Part shown: positions 33,559 through 47,200 of the stretch, one piece after another
Position numbering within the stretch: the first letter of the stretch is position 1
How the letters are laid out: each line of letters opens with the position of its first letter
From: Hyposmocoma kahamanoa
Lineage: Eukaryota > Arthropoda > Insecta > Lepidoptera > Cosmopterigidae
Length of the DNA stretch: 64,000 bases
Assembly: GCF_003589595.1 (NCBI RefSeq)
Contig: NW_020653397.1
Coordinates: forward strand, 399,185 to 463,184
Direction of reading: 5' to 3'
Position numbers and translations under genes: made by a program
Notes under the pieces: model-generated
What the model was told of the DNA's origin: nothing
Databases searched by the model: none
Seen by the model: the letters and a program-made list of their open reading frames with translations, nothing else

Positions 33559-33910
33559 AGGCTCAATTTTCATTGTGGCGGAACGGAATGGTATGGAAGC
33601 GTCAATTTCGCCTCCATTCCAGCGACCGCGCCTTAAGGCTGTAGTATTTCGTCAACGTTTGACGTCACACTGCGCCTGCCTTCGCGCCACTTCGTTTCGA
33701 CAGGCGTCGCCGACGACAGAATCCTCGCCAATGCGAGCATTCTCGAACATGCGCGAAAATTCCACGGAAGACGCGCGACGTGATTTTTTGCTCATATCTA
33801 GTTTGAACGTTATTTAATTGACCATAAAGTTCATTACGCTATGTAAGTATATACAATGTCATTACAAAAATTCGCTTCTTTTCTGTTCCGCTGCAATATA
33901 AGTTGAGCCT
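33559..33910. mobile_element. MITE with TA target duplication (Tc1/mariner-like)
   Basis: Left AGGCTCAATTTTCATTG and right complement AGGCTCAACTTATATTG match over about 30 bp including GCGGAAC. TA flanks both ends (33557-33558, 33911-33912). Confidence 0.7.
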
Positions 33911-34376
33911 TACTGATGTACGTGACAAAGGCACCTGTGTTAATTGTATACATCTCACTGCTTTGCAATGGTCTATGTATTATTAATTTTTATTAACAAT
34001 TAAACAAGCAAATGTGACATCGAAAATGCATGTGCGATCCTTAAAAACTGTTTTTGTACGGACTAATAAAACGCAATTATATTTGAAGGTTATTTTTTTA
34101 CAATCATGCGTTTCATTTATTCAGGCGCCTCTTAATTATTTGTAAGGTAAAGCTGGGAATTAATTAGCCAACATATCGCACTTGACAACTAACATAGTAT
34201 TATCTCAAAAATTCCGTTATATTATATTTTATCTGAAAATTGCGTTCTATTAATAATTTATCTCCAATATTTTGCTATATTGATGTGTCATTCATATACG
34301 ATTTAATTTTAAAGTGACAGGACAACATTGACGCTTTGAAACTAAGTAGTGTAATATTAATATAAATTATAGCCAT

Positions 34377-34652
34377 TTTGTTATAATTATGAATACAAAG
34401 ATCGAACACTCAGAAAAAATTCCTTCGATCCGGTCGGATTCGAACCGACGTCTTGCATACCGTGCCAGACGCTATACCAACTAAGCCACGGAACGAACCA
34501 ACGGACCTCACGAATTCTTCTATGTGCTTGCGTTGTGTCTTGGTATTTTGGTTTTTCAACGACTTTCTAGTCGTAGCGCCATCTATGAGAAATCTATGGA
34601 AGCTTTTTCTTTTTTCTGAGTGTTCGATCTTTGTATTAATAATTATAACAAA
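34377..34652. mobile_element. Inverted-repeat element carrying a tRNA-like Pol III promoter
   Basis: Arms 34377-34419 and 34610-34652 are reverse complements at 42 of 43 positions. Inside, on the minus strand, lies a tRNA-like segment with A box TGGCTTAGTTGG (about 34480-34491) and perfect B box GGTTCGAATCC (34436-34446). The palindromic octamer ATAATTAT occurs in both arms and could be a target duplication. A truncated relative is at 18073-18240. Confidence 0.75.
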
Positions 34653-34736
34653 CTAGTGGAGTAATTTCACAAAAAATAATTGAATATCAATTCAATAAAA
34701 ATTTAATTAATAAAGCCATTTTGATATAATACTAAT

Positions 34737-34911
34737 GGGTCGTATTCTAGAACTCTACTCAATGGTCAAGTCAAAACTTGAGTATGATTTAAAGCATTGA
34801 AAATCATACTCAAGGCCGTGCCATTAGGGTCGTATTTCCAGTGCTTGAAATCATACTCAAGTCTGCTCAAATCCTGACTTGAGCATTGAGTACAGTTCTG
34901 GAATACGACCC
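34737..34911. mobile_element. Foldback MITE, GTCGTATTCTAGAACTC family, copy 2
   Basis: GGGTCGTATTCTAGAACTC faces its inverted counterpart (GAATACGACCC at the right end). The same internal GGGTCGTATTTCCAGTGCTT segment is present as in copy 1. Confidence 0.85.
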
Positions 34912-34945
34912 TAGGTTAGTTGTCATGTGCGATATTGGTTGACAG

Positions 34946-36155
34946 CAGTGTGACCAGATTTAGCAGGATCCTGCGATTCTAGCAGGATAACTGCGACAAA
35001 ATTTGGTAAGCACCCCTTTAGGGCTTAGCAGAGAAGGATGCCTCCAACTCAGCTTTTTATAAAGCGTGTAATACCAAATTAGTATCACGTCTTTCAATAT
35101 TAAAGAATCATGTCAACACAACCAAGCATCAAAAAAGCATTTACGAATTTATGATTTCAATAAATACAAAGTCCTACAAAAATGTATACTATTATAGTAC
35201 AATGCCAGAGTGCCTTAAGTTACAGGCCTGGACTAGCTAAGTGAAAGTTCACGGCCTTTATTATTAATATAATATAATTTTTATTAAGAATTTTGCATTA
35301 GTATTTCCATAAACTTTTTAATTGCACTGGATTAATGTTTTATTTACTGCGGAAAGTTGATAAAATAATTGTCAAATTATAATAATAAACGAATACTCAG
35401 TTATTCTGTAGTACAGGTCTTAATAGTATTCTGTGGTAGGTACAGTCGGTGATGCATTAAAGGTAATAAATACTTGTAGTTAGATTTTCATTGTCACTAC
35501 GACCGATTGAGGAATGGGATAAGGATGGTACAAAAAAGATAGGATTAAATGTGTCGTAATTTATTTCTGAACGGAGCTTAACTTTACAATTATGAACGAA
35601 AATAACTTTCCAAAAAATTTATTTATTTTTACGAATCTTTCAAAAATCATATGATTTTTGTCCAACTTATCTCAAACTTTTATAAATGAAAGGACTGTTA
35701 TTTGATAATGTTTTCTAAGATGGATATAAATTTTTAGCTGGCCACTTTGTTTCACAGGTAAACAATATTAAAACGAATCAACGAAGTAGATTTAAAATGA
35801 ACACGTTTCCGCGATCCTACAAGTGAAACAGGAAGTAATAGTGCAAAATGGGTGCATAAATTTTAGTGCCATCATTTCCTGTGGCAGATCTTCGCAACTC
35901 AAAAAATAAGTATTTTCTTCAATATAGCCAATAGCTTTGTGAACCCAATTCAGAATGAATCATCTTGTGGCAAAATGTGTTATGAAAATTTATTACATAG
36001 ATTAAACGATGATTAAATACAAGTGGAGTTTAATTCTATACAAAATATGAGTTATGCGTTAACATATTTTTAGAATTTTTTCAAAAAAGTTTAACAGATT
36101 TTAGCCGAAAAGCTAGCAGGGTCATCAATTGAAACATTTAAATTTGGTCACACTG
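34946..36155. mobile_element. hAT transposon derivative with BED-finger remnant
   Basis: Ends CAGTGTGACCAGATTT and AAATTTGGTCACACTG are inverted repeats with one mismatch, flanked by perfect 8-bp repeats GTTGACAG at 34938-34945 and 36156-36163. Near the left end a plus frame reads CNTKLVSRLSILKNHVNTTK then H, a C...C/H...H pattern like the BED zinc finger of hAT transposases. The catalytic part is missing, so this is a 1.2-kb internal-deletion derivative. Confidence 0.9.
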
Positions 36156-38123
36156 GTTGACAGGATAGCGCCACCATTCCGTACACGTTAAATATATGGT
36201 CATCACTACGAAACAAAAAACCTTAAAATGTGCAAGGTAAATCTTCGATTTTTCAGCGATCGTAAATATATTTCGTTTATACATGTAGGTAAACCCCGGT
36301 AATCAAGAAAAGGGTATTTTATCCATTACGATTCGTATTAAAAGTTGGGTCTCATTTGTAACCAGAGCACCCAAAAAACATTTTTTTTTTTATCAACAAC
36401 AACCATATTATTATATAGAATTTATGTTGAAAAAGTAGAAGGTCCCTGGAGTCTGGAACTCTATTCATTAACATTACTCAACCTCAACGTTGAACAAAGA
36501 AAAAAACCTAACGTTTATAAAGGTACTATGCTCCAAATTGGAACGCAAATAGTCCTCCCCAAGTTTATCTAGTGACCTAAGTTTGTGCTAGTACTCTGCT
36601 CCAGTCCTAAAGTCCTAGTAACATAGATTTTACACGAGATACCTTGACCTACTGCGCTTCCTACACCGGCCATTTTCGAAAACCATTTGTTCGAAGAAAG
36701 CGAGGCCGATTATAGAATACATTATCGTACATATATATATATACTTTAAAACACACAATGATGATTCAAGTATGTAGGGATTCAAAAGTTGTTGGCCTTG
36801 ACGAGTTTTCATATTAGAAACTTAGTGGTATGCGGAAAATACAATCTTAACATAAGTGTTCGACAATACTTCTTATATTAAACATATATTCCTGTTTACA
36901 TTTATTATGAAAAGGTATTAATTTAAACTATTTCCTAATATTAACGTTCAACATTAAATTAATATATTCGTAAAATGAAATACCTTTTCATTTATAAACC
37001 CCGGGTAATGATAAATGTCTTCAATGAAGTTAGTCGTTAACACTGATTGGCTAATGGACGACCTTGGCGCATTATGTTGTTTCTAGATATACGACCCATT
37101 AAGTTTTCCAGTCGGTCGACTAAATCTTTTCAACTGATTTTAGCGACTTAAATCAATTGAAAAGGATTTATTACAAAAAAAACGAATAAAATTGACTTTG
37201 TGTTGGAAATCATGAAAAGACAAAAATTATTTCAATAAAAATTTCGTGTTTTATAATTGTGAAACAATGTGTCACAAATAAATTACAACCTAAACAGTAA
37301 AACTTTTAATTAATATTATGTTAAAAATTGGTTGAAACTTTCTTTAAGAACAAATGAAATCAAAACATAGTGCCTTGTGCAATAATACTAAAAAGATATG
37401 AATTTTAGCTACTTCGATGGCTCAATCGTTTGCACTGTGGGTACTGGGAAGCAGGTGCTACGCTCCGGAACCAATTCCTTTACTGGGGTACTCATAGTAC
37501 CGACAGGGAATTTTCAGTTTGAGATGCATTTTGAGTGGTTGTTTGACCACTATTATTATAAATATTGAATGTCAAATTTTAACTTCTTTCAGAATCTTTG
37601 TTTCTATTTCACAAAAATTTCTAACGTGGAATAATAAATATTTTAGTTCATGAATGCATAATTTATAACTTAATGTGAGTTTTCAGTTTTTTGTTATTTT
37701 CAATGTAACATCACATTAAACTTTTGTTAAAATTGGCTGGATTATATATATAATATCGATTCATAATGCGTGTGGCTCAGCTCTAAAATCAGCTGGTAGC
37801 TGTCAAGACACAGGGCTGCCAACGTAAGCGGGGGCCGCCAGCCACCAACTTCACGTCGGCCATGCGCCACACACAACATCGCCGCAGTATCGACAAACGT
37901 TCACAAAACGTTTAGACGTAAAACTATAGTGTCACTTCTCTTCTTATTTTATTAATTAGACCATTTAAAACTTCAATTTTTCCTTCGTTTTAGTTGTTTA
38001 AGTGTTAAGTGTAATTAATGTTGTTTCAATAATGCAAAGTGTCGCATCCGTAAACGCATTCTGAAGCAATTACGTAATGGGAATTATGCTAGAGAAGTTT
38101 AAAGTTTTACCCTGAAATTCAAC

Positions 38124-38241
38124 ATGGCCGCTGACACAGGAATGGATACTTGCCCTAGTCCGGAGATCACGGACTCCAGGAAACGACCTCTCGACGGAGA
38201 TTCAGAGAATGGCGATGTGAAGCGATCGCACTTCAGCTCGG
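38124..38241 (+). CDS. ps: pasilla exon 1 (coding part)
   Basis: 39 codons plus one base; donor GTAAGT. The region upstream to about 37800 is presumably 5' UTR and promoter. Confidence 0.88.
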
Positions 38242-41200
38242 GTAAGTCCGTGCGTCGCGCAACGCACCACCGCGCCCTATGCGCTCTTACCGACACTGTT
38301 TTACTTCATTGCGTATTTGGCAAGCAAATATAACATTGACACAGTGGTTAGCCTACTATGTATAGCCTCCAATAAGATTGTTATCAGAGTACACCGCTGT
38401 TATCAGCGTGACCTATTTAAAAGAGTCCCCAGGCCATTGGCGGCCCAGCAACTCGTTGCGAGCCTAGAAACGCGAAAAGCGCGCTGAATATGTTGCAAAT
38501 TGAAATGCTCCCAGTGATAAGAGCCGGCGGGCTCGTAAAATGCAGCATTTATTGAATATTCTCTTTATTGCTTTCACATAAAGATCATAATCCTTGCTGA
38601 TAAGACCCCGCATAAAAATTAAGTTTCCAATTTATCAAATGGAAGTATTCGAACAGTAGTCGATAAGCGTCAAGCGGCCCTCCCTGTGTTTAGTTATAAT
38701 TTATGAGATGTTAAACGAGAGTCGTTGTTTTTTAGTGCAAGACTTGGTGACGGCCTTGCCACTGGCCAACGGCCATGGCAATATTACGTCTCATTTCGGT
38801 GAGTCGTCGTTTCTACAATACTGTTCGCTCTCATGGCTTTGTGGTTGTTGTGGCGCGCATGCTGGCGCGCGCACTCGCTCACGCTCACCTGCCGATGCTC
38901 ACTGCTCACTCTGTGGAGCTGCCGTTGGTCAGCCTGGAGCCATCAGCGGCTGAGCCGGCAGCGTAGGTGTTAGCGGTCGATCGTCCTTCGCGCTCATGCC
39001 TCGATGTCGTGAGCCATGTCGTACTTAGCCTCACCTCGCCATACGCCACTCGCCACCCGCCACCCGCCACCCATGGCTTAGTCGTTGCATCGTTGGTGTG
39101 ATCATCACCTCAGTGTACAGTTCTCAACATTTACTATTTGGTTCTCGCAACTTCCTCTTCAATTTGTTTTATTTCTCATCTGACCGCTTTTATTTCGCTT
39201 TATTTATTTGAACGTCACGTCATTAACTAACAATGATTGGATTAACATTTATTTCCATAGTCCATCAATTTATTTTAATAATGCTATTCCGTTCCACAGT
39301 ATTTAGGTATAGTTTGGCACTGTTACACGTCCGTACCTTCTTTTAAAGTTCTAGTTTATTCATAATTTTAGGATCTTCATTTTAGAATCCTGTATCATTT
39401 TAAAAAAATCACACAATAGTTGATAAATAATTAGGAACGAGCGCAAAGTCTGCAAGTAATCAAATACCAATCAACAGTGGTACATGCCTTCACAGTCAAC
39501 AAAACATGTGAAGCAAGTGACGAGTCAAGGTCACTGCCGTCGCAGGCGCAGCACGTTGCGCGGTTAGCGATGACGTAACATTAGGAGCTGCTGAGATCAG
39601 GTGTCGCGGCGCGCAGGCGCAACGCACAACGCGCAAGGTTGCAGGGCTCCGTGGGTTGCAGCTATGCCACTTGCGCAACGATTTAGAATTTTATCGCGAC
39701 CATTTTTGGACGTAGTTTGGGGTTGTTGTTTATAACGATTTGATACTCTGTTAGGCGTTGTGATTGGCGAGCGAAACCTTTGTTTGCAGGTTTATTTATT
39801 AATAGTTTTAACGACGTTTTTGTTAAACCGTTTATTAGCGTAAGTTAAGTACATCCTTTAAGAGTACATGATTTGATGTCAAAGAATAGACTAGCATTCC
39901 GTTTATATCCGAAATCCAGTTTGGGGCCATTTAAGGGATTCTCAGAAGATCACGAATTATCTAATGGAGGGCAAGATTAAAACTTCATTTAACTTTTATA
40001 ATCCGTCCATTTTAAAGGAACCGCGCGTATCATTTTCTAAGTATTTGCGCCCTGAATCATGATTGCAAATATTTGAGGAAAACTTCTACCAATTTACAAA
40101 TGGGTTTCCTTTTTATATATATTATCTTGAAAATTTTCTTATTAAGTCTGTTACCACATTTTGTAACTGCGAAATTCTTGCTATTATCTATTAAAAAAAA
40201 AATTAAGTAGGCATATACAACTTACTTTCCGATGCTCTCAACTTAAGGGTGTCCTAGAGATATCTGTTATTTCAGGTTGAAGAAATACTCAGAACTGCAA
40301 GAACTATTTACAGTTCTGGTGCCCCTCGCTTTCAAGAAACCAACCTAAAACTTCTCATCTACTAACATATGTTGATGATTACATATCAACTCACTTTCCG
40401 TTCGGACGATGACGCAATCAGACATAACCTTGTCATATTAACGGAACAATAACAATATTATTTACTTAGATATTTCTTAACATAGAACCCAAAATGTAAC
40501 CAGCTCATGCGGCGGTACCTGCCGTATTGTGCCTTTCCTAATTTATTACCTTGTTTGTAATGTTGCTTGTATTTTCGGATGTTGGGACAAAGGGTCTAAG
40601 AACGTAATTTTTGTGTGTTAGAAACTAATGTTTTGCCTAGGAGAAAACGTCTCCACGGCAAGGGTGACATGAACTTCCAAACTCCTTTCGTTTGTTTCGT
40701 TGTTTTCGGCCCAAAGTAGGGTAGGAATTGTTCAGTAATTAAACTTATATAAATTCTGGGATGTCATTCTGATAATTGTTTATTTGGTGCTTGAATGTTC
40801 GATGCCTAGTCAACGCTACCCTGACGTATGACGTAATTGATCTCTTAGAAAATGTCAAGGATTAAACGTTGAGCAATGTGATACTCAAATTCTTGAAGTG
40901 CAGGCGAAAAGCGACTCTTGAGAAAACGATGATTATCTCACGAAATTCTTCTAAACAGGTTGGCTCACGGATGCATTTACACGCGAGCAGTTTAGGCATT
41001 TACGACACCGTTTTTTCTTGATTTTAGTGTGATCAATTTTTTTTATGTGTTAGCTGCTAGCCTTGACCCATGTTTATAAATAGTACTGTGCACAAAGGAC
41101 GTGACTTAAAATAGGAAAACCGTAAACAAATTAATATTCCTTATCCAAATTTTACCAAACATTATCCTTAGTAACAAATCGCTTCCCCGGATTGCAAAGT

Positions 41201-44200
41201 TCACTCTTTCCGAAAAATCGTACCAGTTCCAAATTTTCATTATGATAAAGTTGACATTCACTAAGTAAGCATCCAGTTTACTCATTAATGATTGTTGTAA
41301 CTGAGATAATAATAAATGAGCCATTATGGGCGTAACCTGTTTTGCTATTGTTAACAAGCACGATCTCATCTTCGATTTGTCGTAAAATATATTGGCCAAT
41401 TCGTAAGTTTTTGGTTGTTAATTTTTTTGTTCATTCCTTTGTCCATTTTGTGGATAGCCTTGGAACTAAATAGATTTAGCTGTTTCTCTTTAACATTTAC
41501 GGCTTTTATATTTGCCGTATTATAATACGGTAGTATATATACTACATTTAGGATTGACAAGGGACTTAAACACTTCATTTACACAGACCTAATTTTGTAA
41601 TATAACGTCTTCAGTTTAAAAAATATCTAAATGATCTATCTCTAAATGGGCAAATGTATATAAAAATATACTAAATATTGTAAAATCATTTCTCAATCAT
41701 AATTTGTTGGTCATTGTAATTTAAAAGTTTATTATTTATTAAATATTACGTATCACATATTCCAACAAAGTCATCAATATTGCGCAATGTCAACTTCATT
41801 ATGTTATTAATCTTGATATTCAGCTTAACAATGCTAAAAACGACATTGTTACAGCATTGAACAAAATGTGTGAAACTTCGAAGGCCGGGCTCAATGCTGA
41901 CCTTTGTTTCATGATTTGTTGTTCTTTATCATAATATGAACGTTATCTAGCACAATTACTCAAATCTGCGATAGTGGGCCGACAAACGACGATTGTTTTA
42001 TAATTCACTGATATGGCTCGTCTTTTGATTGTGCCTCCTAGGTACTTCCCTGATAGCTAGTCTTGTAAACGTCATCAAACGGAGTTAAATTGTCCTGCTA
42101 GTAACACCAACATAGAGATTGGACATTTTCGTTACGCCTTCTAGAGAAAATAAAACAATTTTTAACGAGGACATGTCACACCAACCAAAATTTAAAAAAT
42201 AATGTCATTTTAAAGTGAGGTTTCAAATTGTGAGGAGGTAGTTTATCGGGATTGTGTTATCCATTTCTTTAACGGATAAAATATAACATACTCGTACAAA
42301 TCTGGTTTTAATCCTACTTTTAGTCATTCTGCAACTGCTCATCATTCTTGAGCGTTTTTATGTTAGTTGTTTCTATCATCTGGAATTCTCCATAAATCAT
42401 TTGGAAATGTTACACACACGGCAACTGACCAACTCGCTGTGACAAGAGACATAATGTGAGAAACACGGCTCCTTCAAGCCGTGGCCCTCAAGAAGTTGCC
42501 AACTGTCGTTAAGATATCCCGCGTTTGTTTGCACCTAACTTTTCCCGTTGGAATAAAAGTTTTGTATTTTAAAGGATGGATAAGATATTTTGAATAAAAT
42601 TTAAATGTTTTGGTCTCCTGATGAATAATAATAAATACACCAAACAACCACACTAATTACCTGCTCTCAAAGTAGAGAATTTCCCCTAAGAGAGCAACGG
42701 AATTCACTCTCACTACACAGAACACCTAAACCAGATCCAATAGAGAAAATCATTTCCCATATTGGTCCTAACAAACACGGGACCTCACTTCCAGCGTCCA
42801 CAGTGCAAAGCGTTGCCACAGTGGTCGTCATTTTTTTATAAAGCATCAATTCATTTCTGCAAGTCAAGCAAGAACATAGCTGTCGATTGTCAAAAGTAAC
42901 GTCACTGCGAGCTATCTGTCAGTATCTCTAGAAGCGCGAGCATAGGCTACTACAATTTTAAAGTCGTCGCGCTCACAAATGTCTTTTTTTATTTATTTAA
43001 GAAAGTCAACAGCCCAATACATTTAAAATTTATTGTATGCTAGTCAGTGTTATAGCCAATTACACATTTTCTAGACTACTCGCATAATTTAGTCGTTTGT
43101 CGTCGCATTGACAAGCCGAACAGATAAGTGCGTATTAGACGATGTTAAATATTAAAGAAAAATTAACTCGACTTAATTCTTAGCGTGTCATAAAATCTAC
43201 CAACCTACTACTATAAGAGCTACAATAAACACTACTCGTCCTCCGAAAGGATAAAAATGAAATACCTATAAACAAAAAAAAAACAATCAATATGTTTTCC
43301 TAAACATATTGATTGTTTTTTTTTTGTTTATATTTTTTTGTTTTAATTAAACTGTTTTTCCGGATTTTAATCGCGTATATTTGTTTTTTCAAACAAACCG
43401 ACGTTTCGGACCCTTTACAGGTCCTCTGATGAAAAATCCCAAACAGACATAAGACTGCTGTACTAATTAATATGTTTTAGTTTATTCTAATTTCTATTAT
43501 TAATTAGTAATAAATGGAACTTAATAAAAATTCATTCAATAAAATAATTTGTAAAATTAATGTAGCGTAAATTGGAATGCCTTCTTTGTAAAATAAAAAT
43601 AAGGTATTTAATTAACAACTATTGTAACTATAGTGAAAAAAATAGGGTGCTTTGCATTAATGTTAGTCATAACTGGTTGAAGACTGTACCACCTCAGTCA
43701 ACCGTGATCACGGGACCTGTGAAACGTCGGTTTGTTTGAAAAAACAAATATACGCGATTAATATCCGGAAAAATAGTTTCATTTCCTATGTCGCGAAACA
43801 ATCGCGAAAACCTAAAAACTCGAAATCAATATGTTGATATAATATTAGGGGTTAAAGTATGAAATTGCCGTTTTATTGCAATAGGTTNNNNNNNNNNTAT
43901 TAGTTTCTGGTATCCTGTGCCAAGTATTATCAAATACAAAAACCCGACTTTGACTGAAATAAATCTGCATTATACTGTGGATTCCCTAGTATGTAAAACC
44001 CAACATTCCGGTACAGAAATTTTTGGACATGAATACTTTCGCAAATTCATCCTAACCCTAACGGCCCATTATTCAAATTCAAGAAAATGTTGCCCCGAAA
44101 ACTTCGTCCCAAATATGAGCCTAGGATTGATCGCCCTATTAGTTTAGCCTTGAGATACCCTGAAAGCGTTGCTTCGTATGATAGAAAGATCTAACGTTTT

Positions 44201-47200
44201 ATCCATAAGTGTTGAGAAGAATCGTTTTGAAAACAAAGGCCTTTTTGTTTGTGATCGCCACGTGATATAATATGATAATATATCAAGGCTTGAGGCGACG
44301 GGTTTTGTCGTCATCGGCGATTTTAGAGTGGGTCCACCCGCTAGTGACGTTACTGCAGTGAGACAAAAAGTCTGATGTAATTAGACGGAAAAAGGCTTGA
44401 AATACCTAGTCCACAACAAAATTCAAGGCTGCAATTTAACTAACAAAGCTTATATGAAGATTTTAAAGACAGCTAACAACTTGATCAATCAATGTTTCTG
44501 TCTATCGTCCTAACAACTTGTTTATCAGGACCATTTTTGTTTCGAAGATACGTTCGTAAGGGAATTAACTATACAAGTTGATAATAAAAAAAATTGGAAG
44601 GTAAAATCAAAGGCTCTTAAACAATATGATTTCCAGGGGCCAAGTTTTATTTCGGCATTGTTCAGCGCCGTCACGCCTCGGCGAGTGATCGGATCTCGAG
44701 TGATTTATTATATCCGGATATTTTCAGAAATATTGCCCTCTTTGTGCCCGCATTTACCCACTCCAGATAGTTACTTCAAGGTCTACAAAGGGCGGGCTTA
44801 TGAAATATCGCCCTGTAAGCGGAAATTCTTTGGGAATATCCTCAAGAAACGAAGATTTGTTTGTAACCTCAAGTGGTTTTTTTTATGATACCAAGTGGTG
44901 GGACGAAGAAGTCTTGCGCCTGGTGGTAAGCGACACGCCTATCCATAACAGTTGCAGTGCTATTTAGAGCTTTAAATCGCAAAGGTCTTACGGACACTGC
45001 CACTGCGCCCGTCACATGTTGAGACATAAGTTGACAAGTCCCATGTGCCTGTAATTACACCAGCACCCTTACCCTTCTAAACCGGAACGCAGCATCATGC
45101 TCACATTACTGCTTGGCGGCAGAAATAGGTAAAGTGGCAGTACTTCTCTGGACGAACTGCTTCACAAGGAGCTCTACTGCTAATGGTTCGATTTATTACA
45201 TTTCCAGAACTTAAAATTATAATGTTATTACAGCAAACTTCATGCTGTAATAACACTAGCGTTGGTTACAGCCACATCGATTTCGCGCTGAGATTGTAGT
45301 TGGGCTACAGCGCCCACCCTTTCCCGGTACCCTCGTCAACATATTATCCAAATCGTAATGATTTGAAAGCATAACCAAGTACTAATTATATTTTCAAGAT
45401 TTGTTTGGGGATGCCTTAAGATCAATACGAAAAGGCGTTCTTGATTATGGCAATTTAAAGTTTGTTACCAAGTTGATTGGATTAATCTTTTCATTGAAAG
45501 TGATATTTAGATCAATTTGATTCAAGAGTTCAATTATGATTATGCAATCATGTAACTGTGCCAATTGGCGTACTTTTTATGACGTAAAATGTGTGGTGTT
45601 TATGCACCTTTGAAATTATAGTAGACATATTTTAATCAACTTGCAAATTCGGTGGGGTTGCCATAAATAAGCCCAAGTTTTGGTATAGTATTGAATTTAT
45701 CTCTATTGTCTACAGCGTATCACGACAACTATGATTCTCGATGAGTCCTATATTAGAGAAAATCTGTCCTACCCTCCAGGGCCTGTGGAAACGCAACTTT
45801 CCTTAGCGTCTTTTGAGCAGTTTATGTAATGGAATTGGAGGCCAAATATAAATCTATGCGACGGATATAGTTTGCAACTTAATCCTGGAGTTATCCTGAT
45901 GGGAAGTTCATTTGTTAAGATTAACGAGGGCCGGCCAAGTGGCAAGGCTGCGAGGGGGAACGGCCAACCCGCCCCAATTACCAAATCGCCCCTGTGTATT
46001 TGCGCACAAATGTGTTTTAAACGTAATCAAGGTTAAATACTGAATTAAGGCTAATGTCATTGTTATGGCTAAGCGCAAATGTCCTCCAGCCTTTTGTATT
46101 GGGCTAACAATTGGATGGAAATAGTTTTACTCATTGCCAAAACATGCACAATCATGGTTTTAATCTTTATATTACGAGCACAGACATTACTACTGACTAC
46201 GAGGTACTGGATTTAAGTACCCAAGTAATTTGAAGCAAAACAATTATAAACAAGTAAAACAAATTGACAGAACGTGTTCCACTCGGCTGGCGGTGGAACA
46301 AACCTGTACCTAGTTAAATTACACAAAATTAAACAAGTTGTCCTATTACCACTCTGACCGATTTAAAGACCGGAAATCCGGTTTTACAACTTTGTTGGAT
46401 GAGATTTCTTTGGTTACGATTGCCAGGTTTTTGACGGATTCAAATCAGCTCCATACTTTGTTACTGGGCACCTATTTGAAGTCACATTTGAATAATGCGC
46501 TAGAGGGTCAGAGGTACTCAGTCCCCTTTACCCTTTGTTTCCTTAACCCTCTACAAACACAACACGCTGGACCATCAAAAAGAGATCATATGTTTGGAAG
46601 TTTTCAAATTACGTTAAGGATTTAGTTGCTACTGACAACATTTTGTTAGTTATTTGAGTATTGTGACCCGTTTATCATTTAGGGTGTTGTTAGATTGTGT
46701 ACGTGCATTTTCTCATGCAATTGCTCAGTTTAGGCTGTTGGGTTTCAACGTAAGCAAAGAAAAAATGGAACCTCATTCATTTTCAATATTCCTAAGTACA
46801 CAATCCAATTCCAAATCGTGTATCTCACGTCTAATAATTCTACTCGTGTAAATATGTTTAAAAGATTTTGCTGCGTGTAACATTGAATTTTAATGAACGT
46901 ACTCCGCCGCTCTTTTTTACTTCGTGTGAAAGGTTTATATTTTATTTAATAAGCTTTCGTCGCTACGCTTCGTTTAATTAATTGTTTTAGCTCGGCTTTA
47001 ATTAAGGTTTTGGAATATCAAATAAATTTGCATTGTATATTATTATTATGGTATTAAAACCAAAAGACTCGTCTGCTAGTCGTAATTCCCAATTAAAATT
47101 TTTTTACGACGTCAAAGGTAGATTTCCAGAAATCCCTATTCCAACGCTCTTAAATCCAGCTTTTTTTAACTTTTAAATAATATGCTTCAGTACCACGACC

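Larger units (their letters stand above)
31883..38123. other. Intergenic region between Yif1 and pasilla
   Basis: No supported gene. It contains the Yif1 3' UTR, a 22-bp tandem repeat, and at least five inverted-repeat elements (33125-33332, 33559-33910, 34377-34652, 34737-34911, 34946-36155). The last ~300 bases are GC-richer and presumably hold the pasilla promoter and 5' UTR. Confidence 0.6.

Noticed and set aside
34430..34500. Genuine tRNA gene
   Set aside because: A and B boxes are good, but the anticodon arm does not fold into a standard 5-bp stem with 7-nt loop, and the sequence is embedded in a repeat with a second diverged copy.
44060..44075. CCTAACCCTAAC resembling a telomeric repeat
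   Set aside because: Barely two imperfect units in unique sequence; chance occurrence is expected.
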